Assembly: GCF_000485595.1 (NCBI RefSeq)
Contig: NW_014577937.1
Span: forward strand, 71,727 to 106,573
Direction: 5' to 3'
Length of the DNA: 34,847 nt
DNA from: Priapulus caudatus
Taxonomy: Eukaryota > Priapulida > Priapulimorpha > Priapulimorphida > Priapulidae
The notes below the pieces were generated by a model. That model was not told where the DNA came from. It saw only the letters and a list, made by a program, of their open reading frames with translations, and did no database searches. The position numbers were made by a program, and so were the translations under genes. How positions within the stretch are numbered: position 1 is the first letter of the stretch; each line of letters starts with the position of its first letter. Of this stretch, positions 11,426-22,200 are shown one piece after another.

Positions 11426-12003
11426 CCCCGTACAGGCTACGAATTTTATATGGCACTAAACTAGCGCACGTTAGCGTAGTCTAACGCGCGCTAAAAATTG
11501 CAGTGTGTACACGCTATCCCGCTCCAAATACGTGCTGGCCTGCTCCAAGTTAGCCCCCCTTACGAAGCAGGCTATCTTGGTGTGCACCAAGTTATCCCGC
11601 TGCAACTCTGTGTCTGTACGCAATCGGTGCCTAACGCGCGTTAAGTTTCGCAATTGTGCATGCGCATAGCCTTATTTAAGTCACGTACGCTCGCTCGCAC
11701 GCATGCTCGCTGTACCTCGCTGTCTGCAGGGTGACGTGGTGAGCAGGGAACTGAGCGGTGGGAGAACTGGTGACTCATTTAAAGTAGGGTCAACCGTCAA
11801 ATATGCAGTCTGTATGCTCCTAGTTAGCGCGTGCTTAGCTCTAGTACTATAGCCCGCGTTCGATAAACTGCCGCAGGCAGACTGCGGCAGTTTATCGAAC
11901 GCGGCCTGCGGCAGTTTATCGAACGCGGGCTATAGTACTAGAGCTAGCGCGTGCTAAGTTAACGCGCGTCTGACGCGTGCTAACTTTCGTAGTCTGTATG
12001 GGG
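11426..12003. mobile_element. TIR element with nested palindrome, TA target duplication
   Basis: The left end CCCCGTACAGGCTACGAA and the inverted right end match at 16 of 18 positions, each flanked by TA. The interior is unusually rich in GCGCGTTA/TAACGCGC words. Near its right end a strong palindrome (11823-11878 with 11904-11958) is formed by arms containing AGCCCGCGTTCGATAAACTG. A 24-25-base tandem duplication lies between the arms (11879-11903). No transposase; the class (Tc1/mariner-like from the TA) is tentative. Confidence 0.7.
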
Positions 12004-12005
12004 TA

Positions 12006-13181
12006 TAAGAACTGTAATAAAACTGTTTGGGGTAACCGTGAGATCTCCCAGCATTGTCATATATCTCAGGGCTGCGTTATTATAGCTATGGTAGAGCTAG
12101 ATAAAAGTTTCAATACCAAGATTTACATTAAACGTGCGAACAGTACCCAAAAGTTTAAAAATGCTATGAGATAGAATATGCCACTAGTGCACCACATCCA
12201 ATCACCCCTGGCAAATTCCAATGCTAACGCTAACCCAAATCTAACCCTATACGCTCGCTATAGAGACATTTTTGTAATCTGATGCTATCCTATAAGTACC
12301 ATAGCACCATCATTTTATAACGATTTCTGGGGCACAATTTATTGGTCTACGACTTACTGAGCATGGTACGGCGTCAAGTAAGGAGGCTAAACTCGGCACT
12401 GGTCGTCGGTGCTGTGGTAAAACTCGAGCCCTGGGGCAGAATGGCTACAAAAATGGAGGTGATTGGTTGTGTATTTGTGCTGCGATGGGGTTCAAGGAAG
12501 CAAGTGCTGTGCGAATTTGGCACTCACGCTTTCCCACCTGCTCTATATTTTTGTTGTTAGTGCACAGTGATGCGAGTGTGGTGAACACTGAGCTTGTGGG
12601 CGCAATTCTAGTTTAGCACCCGGCTTAGTATGGAACATTTGCGAAAATGAGGGCTGGGTCCCAAACTAGGATTGAGTGAACTTACTTGGGCGTTACAGAG
12701 TGAGTCAGGGGAGCATTTGAACATCATTGACAGGAAGTTATTACTAATAATAGGAAAAAGAGAGGCGAGAAACATTAAAACTTTGGTTGTAAATTCCATT
12801 GCCATCTCGTGCGTAGGCCTATAAAGTATAATCGTACGCGTCAGCAATTACATTGTTGACATTCTCCTGTGTATATCATTTCATTTGTGCCAGCCAACAC
12901 ACGAATTAAAACAAGTATCAGCCTTATTCAAGACGGGTAGGCCTATTTATTACAAAAGTAGAATTAGTATAAGTGGCAACACACTTCAATAAAACACACG
13001 CTTTGATAATTGATTACTACTAAAAATTTAATACTTACCAGCGTAGTTTGGAGAGAACAACAGAAGTTTTCTGACGACCACGAAGCCAGCGCCAATGCCA
13101 CCTGGTGTCAGTAATGTACAAAAATATTAGAGCGACACTAGCGACACTCAGCTGGCTTTCCCAGTTTATGCTTAGAACAAA
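12006..13181. other. No gene identified: region upstream of the cystatin exon
   Basis: No supportable exon. Bases about 12700-12790 resemble the end of the downstream duplicated unit (15843-15930): both have AGCAWTTGAACAWCATT, then ATTACTAAT and AAAACTTTGG/AGACTTTGG. This suggests an older duplication of local sequence. No TATA box is evident at the expected distance from the cystatin ATG. Confidence 0.45.
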
Positions 13182-13388
13182 ATGGAACGCCTGTGTTGTT
13201 TTGCTTTGCTGCTTGCGGTTCAATTACTCGTGACTTCTGCACACAAACTTGCAGGAGGAATTTCAGACACCAACGAAAATGAGCCTCGCATATTAGAGAT
13301 ATCAAAATTTGCTGTCGCTGAGATTGATAGAGGCCGAAACTCTCTCTTCGTTACCAAATTGCTGAAAGTCCACAATGCTAGAACGCAG
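13182..13388 (+). CDS. Cystatin (secreted cysteine-protease inhibitor), first exon
   Basis: 69 codons from an ATG in good context (ACAAAATGG) to ACGCAG|GTACGT. Residues 1-20 are a signal peptide (MERLCCFALLLAVQLLVTSA). The mature part has the N-terminal GG of cystatins (GGISDTNENEPRI; the glycine that inserts in the protease cleft), then the long helix region EISKFAVAEIDRGRNSLF and strand VTKLLKVHNARTQ. The exon ends at the position where type-2 cystatin genes are interrupted, just before the QVVAG loop, which should start exon 2. No exon 2 with QxVxG and PW motifs was found before the N gap at 16071; it may lie in the gap or have been lost. The 3' end of this exon is duplicated at 14480. Confidence 0.85.
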
Positions 13389-14479
13389 GTACGTCGTACT
13401 CGTAGGTCCTATATGACGTCAAGACTAGCCACAACACCGCCTTGGGCTTGGGTTCAAGGATAGAGGACATAGAGATGATGTCCAGATTGAGACATATGTC
13501 ATTTTCGTAAATGTGGGGGGTAGGCCCTTTAAAATCAACAGGGGTGTTCTTGAAGGTGTTTGTTCATTTCCACCCAGAAACATTAATCATTATGTCACTT
13601 TACAGGAAGTGTGGAAAAAACTGCGTTTAAGCGACACTACTCGCGCGTTATATTGCGCGCGGCATTTACGCACTGATACTACTTGCTCTCCGCAGTAAAC
13701 CTACCTCCCTAGCACTGCTACCTGCTACTAGTGCTGAGAGGGTATATGTCCCCCAGGGTACGTACTGCCAGAGTACGTTCCGGTATACCGGTATAGCCCA
13801 TTCTTTTCTTTGGAGGAGCCCTTTAGTGATTCACTCAGGGCGGTTTTATGGTGCGTTTTTCAAGACTAGAACTTCCAAACTGGGTATATTCTAAACACGA
13901 ATCTTTATCTGCTATCCTGGAACTTACTATGTATCACAATACTCTGTATGAAACTAATATAACCTCTTACAAAATTTCGAAGCGACGAGCGGCGATATTT
14001 CAAGCGCCATTTCTGGTGACCTGTGACGCTGGCTTTCCCAATGTGCATAGCGATCGGCCTGAGAAATAGCACGTGGATGTGGCGCGTATCCTTCAGGGGC
14101 TCCTCCAAAGAAAAGAATATAGGCTCGCGTTGTAACCCTACTCTTGTGTTGGGTTACATTATTGTATCTAGGGAGTCGCCTACGCCTACTCCCTAACCCT
14201 AACCCTATTATCATATCAGATAGTTACCAGGGTACGTTCCGGTATACCGGACCGTACCCAGGGTACGTTCCGGCAGTACCCTGGGGGACATAGACCCTAT
14301 GAGCGCTACTAGTAGACTAGAGCGCTTCATAAACAACAAAAAACCGGTTTTATTGTTTGTGGAAAGCGTCGTGCGTGTGGTGCACTTGTGTGTTTCAGAG
14401 GAGCAATTGAACAACATTTACCGGAGATTATTACTAATATTAATAATAGGTTACAGAGTCAAAGAGTAAAGAAGCATTA
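13345..14479 (+). repeat. Tandem duplication, unit 1
   Basis: Starts inside cystatin exon 1 and runs through its intron. The same sequence resumes at 14480. Shared landmarks are the exon tail, TATGTCATTTTCGTAAATGT, the foldback left arm, the CCCTAACCCTAACCCTA tract and the closing GTCAAAGAGTAAAGAAGCAT. It is about 1135 bp. Confidence 0.9.
13797..14121. mobile_element. Same foldback element, right arm lost
   Basis: The left arm is intact (from CATTCTTTTCTTTGGAGGAG). After GATGTGGCGCGTATCC the sequence jumps straight to the terminal GGGCTCCTCCAAAGAAAAG. Comparison with unit 2 shows that the centre and most of the right arm are absent. Confidence 0.8.
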
Positions 14480-14523
14480 TCTTCGTTACCAAATTGCTGA
14501 AAGTCCACAATGCTAGAACGCAG
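14480..14523 (+). pseudogene. Broken copy of the cystatin exon 1 end
   Basis: 44 bases repeat the last 44 bases of cystatin exon 1, including the CAG|GTACGT donor. The ATG, signal peptide and GG motif are missing. It could only act as a cryptic splice donor. Confidence 0.85.
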
Positions 14524-14996
14524 GTACGTCGTAGGTCCTATGACGTCAAGACTAGCCACAACACCGCCTTGGGCTTGGGTTCAAGGCTAGAGATGATGTC
14601 CAGGTTGAGGCATATGTCATTTTCGTAAATGTGGGGGGTAGGCCCTTTAAAATCAACAGGGGTGTTCTTGAAGGTGTTGTTTGTTCATTTCCACCCAGAA
14701 ACATTATGTCACTTTACAGGAAGTGTGGAAAAAACTGCGTTTAAGCGACACTACTCGCCCGTTTCCGACTGTTTCTCACCATTGCTACGCGCGATAATTT
14801 GCCGTGATGTTCCTGTGCTACGGCCCTGAAATGTATGTGCGTATTTGCGCGCGGCATTTACGCACTGATAGTGATACTACTTGCTCTCTGCAGTAAACCT
14901 ACCTCCCTAGCACTGCTACCTGCTACTAGTACTAGTGCTGAGAGGGTCTATGTCCCCCAGGGTACTGCCAGGGTACGTTCCGGTATACCGGTATAG

Positions 14997-15606
14997 CCTA
15001 TTCTTTTCTTTGGAGGAGTCCTTCAGTGATTCACTCAGGGCGGTTTTATGGTGCGTTTTTCAAGACTAGAACTTCCAAACTGGGTATATTCTAAACACGA
15101 ACCTTTCTCTGCTATCCTGGGACTTACTATGTATCACAATACTCTGTATGAAACTAATATAACCTCTTACAAAATTTCGAAGCGACGAGCGGCAATATTT
15201 CGAGCGCCATTTCTGGTGACCTGTGACGCTGGCTTTCCCAATGTGCATAACGATCGGCCTGAGAAATAGCACGTGGATGTGGCGCTTATCTTTCACCGAC
15301 CAATCGGAGGGCTCGCAGCGCACTGCTAAAGCTGACCGAAGTTTGCCGATCCCTATGCAGATTGGGAAAGCCAGCGTCACAGGTCACCAGAAATGGTGCT
15401 CGAAATATCGCCGCTCGTCGCTTCGAAATTTTGTAACAGGTTATATTAGTTTAATACATAGTATTGTGGTACATAGTAAGTCCAAGGATAGCGGAGAAAG
15501 GTTCGTGTTTAGAATGAACCCAGTTTGGAAGTTCTAGTCTCGAAAAACGCACCATAAAACCGCCCTGAGTGAATCACTCGTGGGCTCCTCCAAAGAAAAG
15601 AATAGG
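14997..15606. mobile_element. Foldback element with two 246-bp arms (complete state)
   Basis: Arms 14997-15242 and 15361-15606 are inverted copies starting CCTATTCTTTTCTTTGGAGG, around a 118-base centre. Open frames crossing it are shadows of the palindrome. The equivalent element in unit 1 (about 13797-14121) keeps the left arm and both extreme ends but lacks most of the right arm. Confidence 0.85.
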
Positions 15607-15914
15607 ATCGCGTTGTAACCCTACTCTTGTGTTGGGTTACATTATTGTATCTAGGGAGTCGCCTATGCCTACTCCCTAACCCTAACCCTATTATCATATC
15701 AGATAGTTATCAGGGTAGTACCCTGGGGGACATAGACCCTATGAGCTCTACTAGTAGACTAGAGAGCTTCATAAACAACAACAAAATGGTTTTATTGTTT
15801 GTGGAAAGCGTCGTGCGCGTGGTGTACTTGTGTGTTTCAGAGGAGCAATTGAACAACATTTACCGGAGATTATTACTAATATTAATAATAGGTTACAGAG
15901 TCAAAGAGTAAAGA

Positions 15915-16070
15915 AGCATTTAGACTTTGGTAGTAAGGCCAAAAATATAGGTGTAGTTACCGTTTCCCGTTAATTAAAAAAAAAAAAAAAATATGAATTG
16001 GACAGTTCCTGCTTCAAAAGGCACAACGCACATCCTTCGGACATGGTTCGTAAATAAAATGTTTCAATAA
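15915..16070. other. Unique sequence before the gap
   Basis: AT-rich, with a 15-base poly-A at about 15976. No gene seen. Confidence 0.5.
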
Positions 16071-16963
16071 NNNNNNNNNNNNNNNNNNNNNNNNNNNNNN
16101 NNNNNNNNNNNNNNNNNNNNNNNNNNNNNNNNNNNNNNNNNNNNNNNNNNNNNNNNNNNNNNNNNNNNNNNNNNNNNNNNNNNNNNNNNNNNNNNNNNNN
16201 NNNNNNNNNNNNNNNNNNNNNNNNNNNNNNNNNNNNNNNNNNNNNNNNNNNNNNNNNNNNNNNNNNNNNNNNNNNNNNNNNNNNNNNNNNNNNNNNNNNN
16301 NNNNNNNNNNNNNNNNNNNNNNNNNNNNNNNNNNNNNNNNNNNNNNNNNNNNNNNNNNNNNNNNNNNNNNNNNNNNNNNNNNNNNNNNNNNNNNNNNNNN
16401 NNNNNNNNNNNNNNNNNNNNNNNNNNNNNNNNNNNNNNNNNNNNNNNNNNNNNNNNNNNNNNNNNNNNNNNNNNNNNNNNNNNNNNNNNNNNNNNNNNNN
16501 NNNNNNNNNNNNNNNNNNNNNNNNNNNNNNNNNNNNNNNNNNNNNNNNNNNNNNNNNNNNNNNNNNNNNNNNNNNNNNNNNNNNNNNNNNNNNNNNNNNN
16601 NNNNNNNNNNNNNNNNNNNNNNNNNNNNNNNNNNNNNNNNNNNNNNNNNNNNNNNNNNNNNNNNNNNNNNNNNNNNNNNNNNNNNNNNNNNNNNNNNNNN
16701 NNNNNNNNNNNNNNNNNNNNNNNNNNNNNNNNNNNNNNNNNNNNNNNNNNNNNNNNNNNNNNNNNNNNNNNNNNNNNNNNNNNNNNNNNNNNNNNNNNNN
16801 NNNNNNNNNNNNNNNNNNNNNNNNNNNNNNNNNNNNNNNNNNNNNNNNNNNNNNNNNNNNNNNNNNNNNNNNNNNNNNNNNNNNNNNNNNNNNNNNNNNN
16901 NNNNNNNNNNNNNNNNNNNNNNNNNNNNNNNNNNNNNNNNNNNNNNNNNNNNNNNNNNNNNNN
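16071..16963. other. Assembly gap (893 N)
   Basis: Unbroken N run. The long open frame that spans it is meaningless. The cystatin second exon or the far end of the duplication could be hidden here. Confidence 0.99.
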
Positions 16964-17280
16964 TTTGTCCTAGTAAGGTAGTATGATTATGCATGACACG
17001 AAGTATTTGCTAGTCTAGTACTGAAGAAATTAGCGTTTAGATGCGCATTGTGCGGCTTTAAGTAATTAAAGTGTCAATTTGTTTTATCTCCCACCAACGT
17101 AGTGCTAATAATTTTTGTGCATATGGATTTGATTGCATGAATTCATTAACACTATGAACCTGTGTCAGTTTATTCCAATAAGTAATATCGAATTACTTTC
17201 AGTGGAACAAAAACTAGACATCTCTTGCCTTCAGAGATACAGGCAGGAATACCAAAAAAGATGCTAGATTAATTAGCATT

Positions 17281-17427
17281 AATGCAAACCTTTCAACCCT
17301 AGCTTCATGATGAAGAAGGATGAACTTCACAGCCTTCTAAAAAGTGATAAGAGGGTTAGTCCCAGCCTTCTTTGTGGGAAATTTTATAAAATCACTAAAA
17401 TTAAGCTAGGGTTGGAAGGTTTGCATT
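17281..17427. mobile_element. Short inverted-repeat element
   Basis: Arms 17281-17305 (AATGCAAACCTTTCAACCCT then AGCTT) and 17403-17427 are inverted with one mismatch, around a 97-base centre. Immediately after it, a second short inverted pair (TTCAAGTGAA / TTCACTTGAA, 17427-17467) forms a hairpin. No clear target duplication; MITE-like. Confidence 0.65.
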
Positions 17428-17858
17428 CAAGTGAATATTATAATTAAAAAAATATAAAATTCACTTGAAAAAAATTACTGACTTTGAGACTGTAAATATT
17501 ATAAAAGCAAGCGTAGATCATGTTTAAGAGTGAACATGTGTGTGTACATGAACATGGCACCAAAGAACAAAATTTCAACATTCACATTTTTTAAATAAAA
17601 ACAATAGACTGAAATCAGCTGCCAGAAGAAATGGCAACAGTCACGTCACCTGATACCTTTGCAACAGCTATGGAGAAGCTTTATCATCGGTTCAGCTGAT
17701 AAGTGACTGCACCCACCCTCCTGGTGCATCATACCCTAATGATCCTGCACCATATCGTTACAAAACTGCTGCTTTTATTTCATCAATTGACTATATTGGG
17801 CTCTAGTACCTCGGGCTTTTTATTCAGCTACTGTGTGTTACTGTACAAAGCGAACATA

Positions 17859-18126
17859 AGGCCATCCTTAAAAAATTATGTTTGCTGTCCTCCGACCGAC
17901 CCACGAAAATAGCTGCGACCCAAAAGTTTTTTTAGACATTTTGGGTTCCATTTTTTTTTTTTACATTTCTTATAGTTAAGACTGAAACACAAAGCATGTG
18001 TGGCAAACATGAGGACAGACTTAAAATAACTATTATGCCTCACACAAAAAAATACCTACCTACCTACCGACTAAAAAAAATAATGGGTCGGGGGACAGCA
18101 AACATAGAATTTTTTAAGGATGGCCT
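17859..18126. mobile_element. MITE-like element with about 40-bp inverted ends
   Basis: The left end AGGCCATCCTTAAAAAATTA continuing to TTTGCTGTCCTCCGACC is the inverse of the right end GGGTCGGGGGACAGCAAACA continuing to TTTTTTAAGGATGGCCT, with few mismatches. Inside are poly-T and ACCT iterations, no coding potential. Confidence 0.75.
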
Positions 18127-19480
18127 AATAAGAATGGATTGTGCACATATAGAAAAACCAGCCTGTTGGAACATTGCCATTTATTGCACTCGTTAAGCTA
18201 AACTTGGCACTATATCGTGGCTGCTAGATGACACTAAAAGATAGCTCACATTGCTCAATATGTGACATCTCCCTTCTGAAAGCTTTTGAGTATGTGAGAA
18301 CTGAGCTAAATAGTACAAATATTGACAGTACAGTGCTATGAGCATCATTGCTGTGTAAGCTGATTCAAGCCACATCCCAAGTCCAAACGCCTCCAAATTA
18401 TGAAAAAAAGCCAAGTTGTTGAGACAATGGTGTAATATGTGCAACAGATACATGTCTGTTAACGGGACGTGTAATCCTAGGTTCCTTGAATATTTTCAGT
18501 TTAAATCGGTTTAAATTACGCTACATAAAAATTTCACTGTTCTGGTATTCATTAGAAATGTTTTTTTAAATGTTTTAAAACTGACAGTTATAGGCCCCTA
18601 CCGTTTGCTTACAATGACGGTTGCATCTCTACAAGCACATCCACTGACAAAGTTGCACAACGCAACCTTTCGGCTGCAGTCTACAAACCGAGGATGTTTC
18701 TTATTTATTGATTTAAAGCATAGCGCGGACTTGCGACTTTTTCATGCAACTTGGCTGCGATTCTAGAATCGCAGTTGGAATTGCTGTGAAATTACTATGT
18801 CTGCGGGAACATCTATGCAACTACAACTCGTAGTGATTCTGATCGTTTGCAATGTGTTGCAAGAAATCAAACTGGTTTGATTTTCAGCAACTCGTCGCTC
18901 CGAAATCGCTTCGAAATTGCATGTGTGCGCACGCACGGTGAAGCGTGCGACGGATCGCATGCGGTTGCAGGTTGCAGCGACGTCCAACCAAAAGTCGCAA
19001 CTCTTCGCTAGGCTTTAGAGGAGAAGGATTGCAATGTCTTATAAACCAATTTTAGTTTCAGTTATAATATGGCTGAATTTGTCTTAAAATAAAAATCATT
19101 TGGTTAGATAGCAGTTAGGTATGAATATTATTACACTTTTGTGATTAGCCCTCAGTCTGTAACATGCAAAATAAATCGGCAGAAGCGCAACTTTGTTGGA
19201 TGACAGCACAATCATGCGCTGTCATGTCAGCGGGCAAAGATTTCAAAACTCGCTGTTGTTTTATGACAAATGTGAATGCGTGATTACAGAAATTTTAAAA
19301 ACAGTTCATGTAAGGCTCGCAAAAACTTCGAAATGAACTAAACAGATTTAACTTTAAAATACATACCTACAACATGAAAAAAATAACTGTACTCTTTAAC
19401 TTTGGCAGAAGAACTTTAGCATTTGCCTAGTTCCAATCATTTCACACATAATCATCATATCTGCTAAAAGGCTTTGTCAC
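18127..19480. other. No gene identified
   Basis: No supportable exon. A GC-richer block at about 18720-19012 has imperfect inverted ends (CTTGCGACTTTTT... and ...AAAAGTCGCAACTCTTCGC) and may be another decayed MITE. The remainder is AT-rich. Confidence 0.4.
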
Positions 19481-22200
19481 TCTACACCATCTGGTAATAT
19501 GCATTGGCTGTGGCTCTACAGGGCTGCGAGATCTGGCTGTTCTTGCTATAGTTGATGTCCCCTATCATGATCATCCAGCATATGTGCTTGGGGTAACACA
19601 TGGAATTCATGTGACTCCTTAGAAATCTCAAGAGTTTCCTTAACATATAAGTGGTTAAGACAAGATTTCTTCTGTAGGTTTGCCTAAGTACTAGGTATGC
19701 TTGTGGGTCCTTATCCCTGGCTGTGACAGTCGGAGGCTGCCATGTTCCAACAGACTCCCCTAACACCAACTGTCACAACTCTTTGGTCTTCTTGTCATAC
19801 TCCCCATATTTGTAACTCTCCTATGTAGCTGACTCTTGGGTTGTGCACCAACTGTTCCAATAGTTGCAGCAAGGCGAGAAGCTTGAAGCACAATGTTCAG
19901 CGCATAAGGATCTAAGCTGGGAAATAATTCATACTTGAGACTAGGGCATTACGATCCTCTAACAGTGCTATGTAGTGATCTCTCCCACTCACTGGTAGCT
20001 TTCTTCAAAATCTTCTCCCTGGTCTCCACCGGTCTTACGCGTTGGCCATTTGACTGCGGGTAATGAGGGCTGGGCATCTCCAGGGAGATTCCACATTCCC
20101 TGGCTAACAAATTGGGACTAGACTTTCAAATGGCACGTTATCACGTCAGTGTTCAACGCGGTCATCACGTCAGGTATGCTGTGTCTGGCAAATATTGACT
20201 AAGCAAATGATCAGCTGTTTTGGTTGCCAGATGCAAAATCTCTGGTAATAGGTTGGAATAATATTAAAATAGTCTACTACTAAATAGTCAGGATAGCTGA
20301 GTGTCATGGTATCGACCCCCACCCAATCTTCTGTCATTGCCTCTCTGCAACCGTATGTGGTATCAGTGGCTCCCTCTGGTTGCTAAGGCAAACCTTATCA
20401 TATATTGGGCACTTAATGACAGTAGTCTCAATTTCTGCTATCATTCTAGGCCAGTATAGAACTGATTGGACACGCACCTCACACGTGTCAGCTGAGCCCA
20501 GCTCTGTGGTGGTTTTCATGAATGCAACTTGGCATGTCTGCACAGAGCTTAGACGGTTCTACTCTATGCTTTCCTAGGACAATAATTCTCTCGGCGATGT
20601 GCAGCTACTCTCTCATGTTTCAGTATGAATGGTCATCGAATGGCACTTAACCTTTGCTGGCCGTCTTCGTAGAATGGTGTGGCTCAGTTGTTGTGTTGTA
20701 TGATCCTCAACTATATTTACTTGAATTTCTTCAAGCTTGTATGGGGTAGCAGGTGGGCTTGTTAGTCAGCTGTGAACCATCACCTCCATGGCATCTAATC
20801 TCCCTCTAATGTATCGCACAGTGATATTGCGATACTGAAGTTGCAACGTCATGTTCTGCAGTCTGAGTGAGGCTTCAATGGGCTCTTTTGATTGACTCGT
20901 GAACAGACTGGTAAAAACCGCTCATATGGGAGGCATATGGCAAGTAGTTCCTTTTCAATCATGGAGTAGATTTTTTCTGATGAGGCAAGGGCACTAGATA
21001 TGAAGGTAGGCTATAGGGCGTTTTTTCTGTAATTAAATGACTGTAAACCATCTCGGGACAACTGTGACTGAGTGTGTCTGTGATAGAACCATAGGACTGG
21101 TTGCTTAATGAGTGCCTCTCTCATTTGCTCAAAAGCCCAATCCTGCTCATGGTTCCAACTTCACTCAACGTCTTGTTTCAGAAGTGTCATGAGTTGTGCT
21201 GCGATGGCTGTTTCATTAGCGATATATGGTGAAAGGTACCTCACCATGCCTGAAAGACGCATTAACAACTTGTCGTCAATTGCCTTTGGGGGGATAGCTT
21301 TGACTTTGGCTGGGTCTGGCTTCATACCATGTGCAATGACAATTTTTCCATGTCTGTCAGTTTAGTTACATTGGACTAAATTTTTTCCTTGGTGAACATG
21401 ATATTTGTTTCACGTTCTCTCTGTGGCACCTTGCCGACAGTCACACAATTTTGCGCGTTGTCGCTGCCTGCTATATTTTAGTCGGTGGTAATATGTACGT
21501 CTAGAACAGGGGTTCTTAACCTGAGGTTTATGGACCCCTTTGGGGTCCGTGGATGGGCTTCAGGGGGTCCGTGAACCAGACGTATGCAAAATTGTGTGTT
21601 TATGTGCTTATGTGCATTTTTCTGGCGAGGGGTCCGTAGCTTTCACCAGATTCTCAAAGGGGTCCATGACTCAAAAGGTTAAGAACCACTGGTCTAGAAT
21701 ATCGCCAAAGGCCTTCTTGTTGTGCTTTTGCTTGACTTCGCTGGCTGAGCTGATTCCAAAGAGCCATGCCAAAAATCACTTACAGCCACAGGGTGTTTAG
21801 AATGTACACAGAAATGACGACTCATCTGAGAGCTTCATGGGATAGTAGCCATTCTTTATGTCAGTTACAGTGAGTACCTGCTTCCTGGTGAGACTAGCTG
21901 CTCTGTACCCTAGCTAGGACTAGTATCTCGCACCTCTCTCGCTTAATAGTTTTGTTCAGATGCTTTCGGTCTAAGCATACTCTTAAAGACCTGCTGCACA
22001 TTTCTGAGATCACTAGATTTTGCACCTAGTGTGTGAGGTTGTTCACACATTGCCTCTGCACATTGATCACTACACTCTTTTTCCAGCCAACGAAGAGTCT
22101 TCAGAAGCTGCTCGTACTTAGTAAATAGCACCTTGTGTGGAACCTGTAAGACTCGGGGTACCTCAGTATCAACAGCCACGTGATGTTATTTTTCATATGT
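19480..22200 (-). pseudogene. Decayed Ty3/gypsy-type retrotransposon pol relic
   Basis: Minus-strand fragments appear in retrotransposon order. Reverse-transcriptase N-flank (about 22180-21950) is followed by the RT core TDIKNGYYPMKLSDESS (about 21870-21800), the RT C-terminal block GMKPDPAKVKAI...MVRYLSPYIANE (about 21330-21230), an integrase zinc-binding segment (20543-20334; YWPRM...IKCP, QREPLIPH), the integrase core end SPHYPQSNGQ (about 20085-20050) and a C-terminal QTYRRN segment (about 19660). In-frame stops and shifts interrupt it, for example TAA just after the SSFLCTF block and TGA in place of a tryptophan after LLKQDVE. One zinc-ligand cysteine is also lost. No LTRs were recognised. 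It is an inactive fossil. Confidence 0.8.
21507..21691. mobile_element. hAT-like MITE, 185 bp, with 8-bp target duplication
   Basis: Ends CAGGGGTTCTTAACCT and AGGTTAAGAACCACTG are terminal inverted repeats. GTCTAGAA flanks both sides exactly (21499-21506 and 21692-21699). GGGGTCCGT/GGGGTCCAT words repeat inside. An 8-bp duplication and CAG..CTG ends are typical of hAT elements. It interrupts the gypsy relic, so it inserted later. Confidence 0.9.

Larger units (their letters stand above)
14480..15914 (+). repeat. Tandem duplication, unit 2 (about 300 bp longer)
   Basis: Second copy of 13345-14479, about 1435 bp. Small indels occur throughout, plus about 300 bp present only here that carries the right arm of the foldback element. 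High identity in shared parts indicates a fairly recent event. Confidence 0.9.

Noticed and set aside
15066-15537. Two 104-codon frames, one per strand, with similar sequences
   Set aside because: They arise because the foldback arms are reverse complements; no family signature.
16014-16994. 326-codon open frame
   Set aside because: Spans the N gap; only a few real residues at each end.
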